64,000 bases of DNA from Bradyrhizobium canariense (GTDB taxonomy: Bacteria > Pseudomonadota > Alphaproteobacteria > Rhizobiales > Xanthobacteraceae). The stretch is taken from positions 62,001 through 126,000 of the forward strand of contig NZ_JAFCKJ010000015.1 of the NCBI RefSeq assembly GCF_018130465.1, written 5' to 3'. This document shows, one piece after another, positions 61,439-64,000 of the stretch (positions within the stretch are counted from its first letter, which is position 1; every line of letters starts with the position of its first letter). The notes beneath the pieces were generated by a model that saw only the letters and a program-made list of their open reading frames with translations, made no database searches and was not told where the DNA came from. The translations under genes and the position numbers were made by a program.

Positions 61439-62371
61439 CTACCGCCCATTCGCGATGATGCGGCGGCAATGATCGAGCGCCGCGCCGATAAGATTGTCGC
61501 TCGCCTCGGGCGTGCGGAAAGCCGAATGCGCCGACAGCGTCACGTTCGGCAGTTTCGTCAGCGGGTGGCCTGGCGGCAGCGGCTCGACGCTGAAGACGTC
61601 GAGGCCGGCATGGGCTATGCGGCCCGTGCGCAGCGCATCACACATCGCGTCCTCGTCGACCACGGCGCCGCGCGCGGTGTTGATCAGGATGCTGCCGGCG
61701 CGCATCCCCGCGATGCGCTCGCGCGACAGGAAGCCTTTGGTCTCGTCGTTGAGGAGCAGATGCAGCGAGACGACGTGGCTGTCCGCGAGCAGCTTCTCCA
61801 GGGATACGAACTCGACGCCGGGATGCGCCTTCGGTGTCCTGTTCCAGGCAATCACCTTCATGCCGCAGCCGAGCGCCATACGTGCGGCTTCCGCAGCGAT
61901 GCCGCCAAAGCCGATCAGCCCGAGCGTCTTGCCGGTGAGCTGCACCGCGTCACGGCGCAGCCAGTTGCCCGCGCGCATGCCGCGATCCATCTCGCCAAAA
62001 CTCTTTGCGGAGGCCCACATCAGCGCGATCGCGCATTCGGCAACCGCCGTATCGCCATAGCCCTTGATGGTGTGAACCGCGATGCCGCGTTCGGCAAGAT
62101 CTTCCGGATTCATGTAGCTGCGCGCGCCGGTGCCGAGGAAGACGATATGCTTCAGGTTCGTGCACTTCGCGGCGACCGCGGTCGGCACCGCGGTGTGGTC
62201 GACGATCATGATCTCGACACCATCGAGCAGCCCGGGCAGGTCCTCGGGCTTGATGGAGGGATTGCGGTTGATGCCGACCGGCAGATCCTGTGAGCGCAGC
62301 AGCTTTTCGGTCACCGCGGCGAGGGTGTCGTTGGCATCGACGAAGAGAGCGCGCACGGGGGTGTCTTTCAT
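61439..62371 (-). CDS. D-isomer-specific 2-hydroxyacid dehydrogenase
   Basis: 310 residues from ATG 62371. The NAD motif is TLGLIGFGGIAAEAARMALG; the catalytic Arg, Glu and His lie in INTARGAVVDEDAM, AGLDVFSVEPLP and LSAHSAFRTPEA. It interconverts a 2-hydroxy and a 2-oxo acid. First gene of the leftward operon; a 147-bp gap separates it from the ThDP enzyme. It is divergent from a binding-protein gene across a 100-bp control region. Confidence 0.92.
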   Translation of the reverse strand: MKDTPVRALFVDANDTLAAVTEKLLRSQDLPVGINRNPSIKPEDLPGLLDGVEIMIVDHTAVPTAVAAKCTNLKHIVFLGTGARSYMNPEDLAERGIAVHTIKGYGDTAVAECAIALMWASAKSFGEMDRGMRAGNWLRRDAVQLTGKTLGLIGFGGIAAEAARMALGCGMKVIAWNRTPKAHPGVEFVSLEKLLADSHVVSLHLLLNDETKGFLSRERIAGMRAGSILINTARGAVVDEDAMCDALRTGRIAHAGLDVFSVEPLPPGHPLTKLPNVTLSAHSAFRTPEASDNLIGAALDHCRRIIANGR

Positions 62372-62385
62372 GTCGGGATTAAAGA

Positions 62386-62414
62386 AATACCGTATTGCAT
62401 TTACCTCTGAATAC
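62386..62414. promoter_or_regulatory. Candidate GntR operator (AATAC/GTATT)
   Basis: AATACCGTATT is a perfect 11-base palindrome at 62386-62396, with a further AATAC at 62410-62414. It lies between the divergent 2-hydroxyacid dehydrogenase and binding-protein genes. The GntR regulator of the same operon is the likely binder. Confidence 0.5.
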
Positions 62415-62471
62415 AGAAATAGTCCAGCCGCCGGGTTCAATGTCCATAGGCGACTGCCCAGGAGAACTGCC

Positions 62472-63308
62472 ATGAATCGCAGGGACGCACTCACCACTGT
62501 CGCCCTCGCCGGTGCCGCGATCGCCGCAACCGGCTCAGCCAAGGCCGACACCGGACCGGGCTCGACGCTCGAGCGGATCAAGAAGAGCGGCGTGCTGCGG
62601 ATCGCCGTCATCGCCGGCCAGGATCCCTATTTCCACAAGGACCTCACCACCAATCAATGGTCGGGCGCCTGCATCGACATGGCGACCGACATCGCCGCCA
62701 AGCTCGGCGCCAAGGTCGAGACGCTGGAATCGACCTGGGGCAACCAGATCCTCGATCTCCAGGCCGACAAGATCGACCTCGCCTTTGCCGTCAATCCGAC
62801 CCCGGAGCGCTCCCTGGTCATCGACTTCTCCACGCCCATCCTGGTGCATTCCTTCACCGTCATCACCAAGAAGGGTTTTGCCAAGCCGCAGACCTGGGCC
62901 GAGTTGAACAAGCCCGAGGTCAAGATCGCCGTCGACATCGGCTCGACCCATGAGACGATCGCGCGCCGCTATTGCCCCAAGGCGACAATCCTCGGCTTCA
63001 AGGAGCGCAACGAGGCGATCCTCGCCGTCGCGACCGGACGCGCGGACTGCAACATCTCGCTGGCCGTGCTTTCGGTCGCGACGTTGAAGAAGAACCCGAC
63101 GCTCGGCGAACTCTCGGTGCCGCGTCCCTTGCTCACGCTGCCGACCAATCTGGGCATCCGCGCCGAAGGCGACCGGCGCTACAAGGATTTCCTCAGCGCC
63201 TGGGCCGACTACAACCGCGCGCTCGGGCAGACCCGCGAATGGATGCTGAAGGGCTTTGAGGCCGTCGGTCTCAGCGCGGACGATATCCCGGGCGAAGTTC
63301 AGTTCTGA
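62472..63308 (+). CDS. Periplasmic solute-binding protein, family 3 (amino-acid type)
   Basis: 278 residues from ATG 62472 with AGGAGA upstream. The N-terminus MNRRDALTTVALAGAAIAAT is Tat-like. SGVLRIAVIAGQDPYFHKDL, WSGACIDMATDIAAKLGAKV, IDLAFAVNPTPERSLVIDFS and AVATGRADCNISLAVL follow the family. No permease follows it in the window. It is divergent from, and probably co-regulated with, the dehydrogenase operon. Confidence 0.9.
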   Translation: MNRRDALTTVALAGAAIAATGSAKADTGPGSTLERIKKSGVLRIAVIAGQDPYFHKDLTTNQWSGACIDMATDIAAKLGAKVETLESTWGNQILDLQADKIDLAFAVNPTPERSLVIDFSTPILVHSFTVITKKGFAKPQTWAELNKPEVKIAVDIGSTHETIARRYCPKATILGFKERNEAILAVATGRADCNISLAVLSVATLKKNPTLGELSVPRPLLTLPTNLGIRAEGDRRYKDFLSAWADYNRALGQTREWMLKGFEAVGLSADDIPGEVQF

Positions 63309-63323
63309 CGGCAGAATCAGACT

Positions 63324-63929
63324 TTACGTTGGGGGGGCCACGACGGCCGGGCGCAATGGCCACGCTGTCATTGCATGTTCTACAACGCGGCGAAGCTCGC
63401 CAACAGTCGCGCCCGCTTGCGGCAAATTCATTATGGCCTGCAACACGCCGAGATAGTGCCACGCCAATCCGTCGATGTCGGCTGCCGCCGCCAATTCTCC
63501 ATCTGCGACCGCCTCACGCAAAATCTCGACGAGGATCGCGCGCTGCTGCGTAAGTCCCTGCCGCGCGACCGACTGGCCTGCCGGGGGCAGATCGACCATC
63601 TCGGCACAAGATCGGGCCAGCATGCACCCAGCGGGTCGCACCGTCTTGCCTCCCCTGGGCAGGAATTCGTGCAGCAGCGCTTCGAGCTGTTGGCGCTTCG
63701 TGTTGCCTCGAACGGCGTTCATCCGCCGCACGACGCGCTCGACGTAAGTCGAAAGGACTTCCTGGAACAGCCCGTCCTTGTCTTGAAATCGCTTGTACAT
63801 GCTGGACCGCGACAAACCCATCGCTGTCGTCAATTGATCGATTGACGAGGCTGAATAGCCGTGACGCCAAAACACGTCCATCGCGGAATTGATCACGGCA
63901 TCGTCATCGAATTGGGGTTTTCCGCTCAT
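63324..63929 (-). CDS. TetR-family transcriptional regulator
   Basis: 201 residues from ATG 63929; ATG 63947 is an alternative with no Shine-Dalgarno. The HTH is AVINSAMDVFWRHGYSASSI then DQLTTAMGLSRSSMYKRFQD. The ligand domain has RPAGCMLARSCAEM and RQGLTQQRAILVEILREA, as in AcuR/YcdC-like repressors of oxidoreductase genes. It probably represses itself and a rightward gene beyond the window edge through the operator just upstream. Confidence 0.92.
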   Translation of the reverse strand: MSGKPQFDDDAVINSAMDVFWRHGYSASSIDQLTTAMGLSRSSMYKRFQDKDGLFQEVLSTYVERVVRRMNAVRGNTKRQQLEALLHEFLPRGGKTVRPAGCMLARSCAEMVDLPPAGQSVARQGLTQQRAILVEILREAVADGELAAAADIDGLAWHYLGVLQAIMNLPQAGATVGELRRVVEHAMTAWPLRPAVVAPPT

Positions 63930-63947
63930 CGTATTCCCGCTTGACAT

Positions 63948-63990
63948 CTTGGAATGATCGTTCCAAGTATCCTGAACTGATCGTTCCAAG
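63948..63990. promoter_or_regulatory. TetR operator: palindrome plus a second half-conserved copy
   Basis: CTTGGAATGATCGTTCCAAG at 63948-63967 is a dyad whose seven-base arms CTTGGAA/TTCCAAG are perfect. TGATCGTTCCAAG recurs at 63978-63990, 23 bp downstream (about two helical turns). It begins 18 bases before the preferred start of the TetR gene. Confidence 0.75.
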
Positions 63991-64000
63991 ATACTGAAGG

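Overview
The window is GC-rich alphaproteobacterial chromosome, most likely from Bradyrhizobium or a close relative. The support is the protein sequences (Kdp, form-II molybdenum hydroxylase, TRAP and IclR catabolic clusters), the density of solute-binding proteins and CoA enzymes, and three types of hairpin-armed intergenic repeat in the right half that resemble the repeats common in that genus. I see no tRNA, rRNA, CRISPR array, insertion sequence or phage gene.

Layout. 1-3140: leftward kdp operon (potassium P-type ATPase; kdpB is cut by the left edge) with two further tiny membrane ORFs around kdpF. 3141-6793: an island of small uncharacterised proteins with a DapA-like protein that lacks the Schiff-base lysine. 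Four transcription units here, kdp included, share a two-part promoter-like element with invariant spacing; this is the strongest unexplained signal in the window. 6799-10532: TetR/enoyl-CoA hydratase pair, upp, and an acyl-CoA ligase. 10540-20589: late flagellar genes (flgD-flgE-orf-flgN-like-flgK-flgL; fliC-fliD-fliS) and an ECF sigma factor. 21103-25446: three rightward genes (HAD-like, glycosyltransferase-like, degenerate formyltransferase-like), a candidate surface or flagellin modification cassette, behind a leader with four copies of a CCGAGTG-type repeat.

25448-35944: two divergent operons forming one catabolic module. Leftward are a TRAP transporter, acyl-CoA dehydrogenase, acyl-CoA ligase and CoA-transferase-like protein. 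Rightward are a CaiB/BaiF CoA-transferase, MaoC hydratase, CitE-like lyase and IclR. The set resembles itaconate/C5-dicarboxylate degradation. 35952-38137: a secreted glycine-rich protein, an orphan binding protein and an apparently Tat-exported fumarylacetoacetase-family protein. 38337-48766: LysR regulator facing an eight-gene leftward operon (polyamine/spermidine-type ABC importer, three-subunit molybdenum hydroxylase, amidase), which reads as uptake, hydroxylation and amide hydrolysis of one unknown compound. 49030-54453: MHS-family permease, then a binding protein, flavoprotein dehydrogenase and IclR. 54609-63308: SDR, split ThDP decarboxylase, GntR, Asp/Glu-racemase-like protein, D-amino-acid dehydrogenase-like protein, acetolactate-synthase-like enzyme, D-2-hydroxyacid dehydrogenase and a divergent binding protein. 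The right edge holds a TetR gene with a clear operator.

All calls come from reading sequence; no database search was run. Substrates of the catabolic clusters are inferences.
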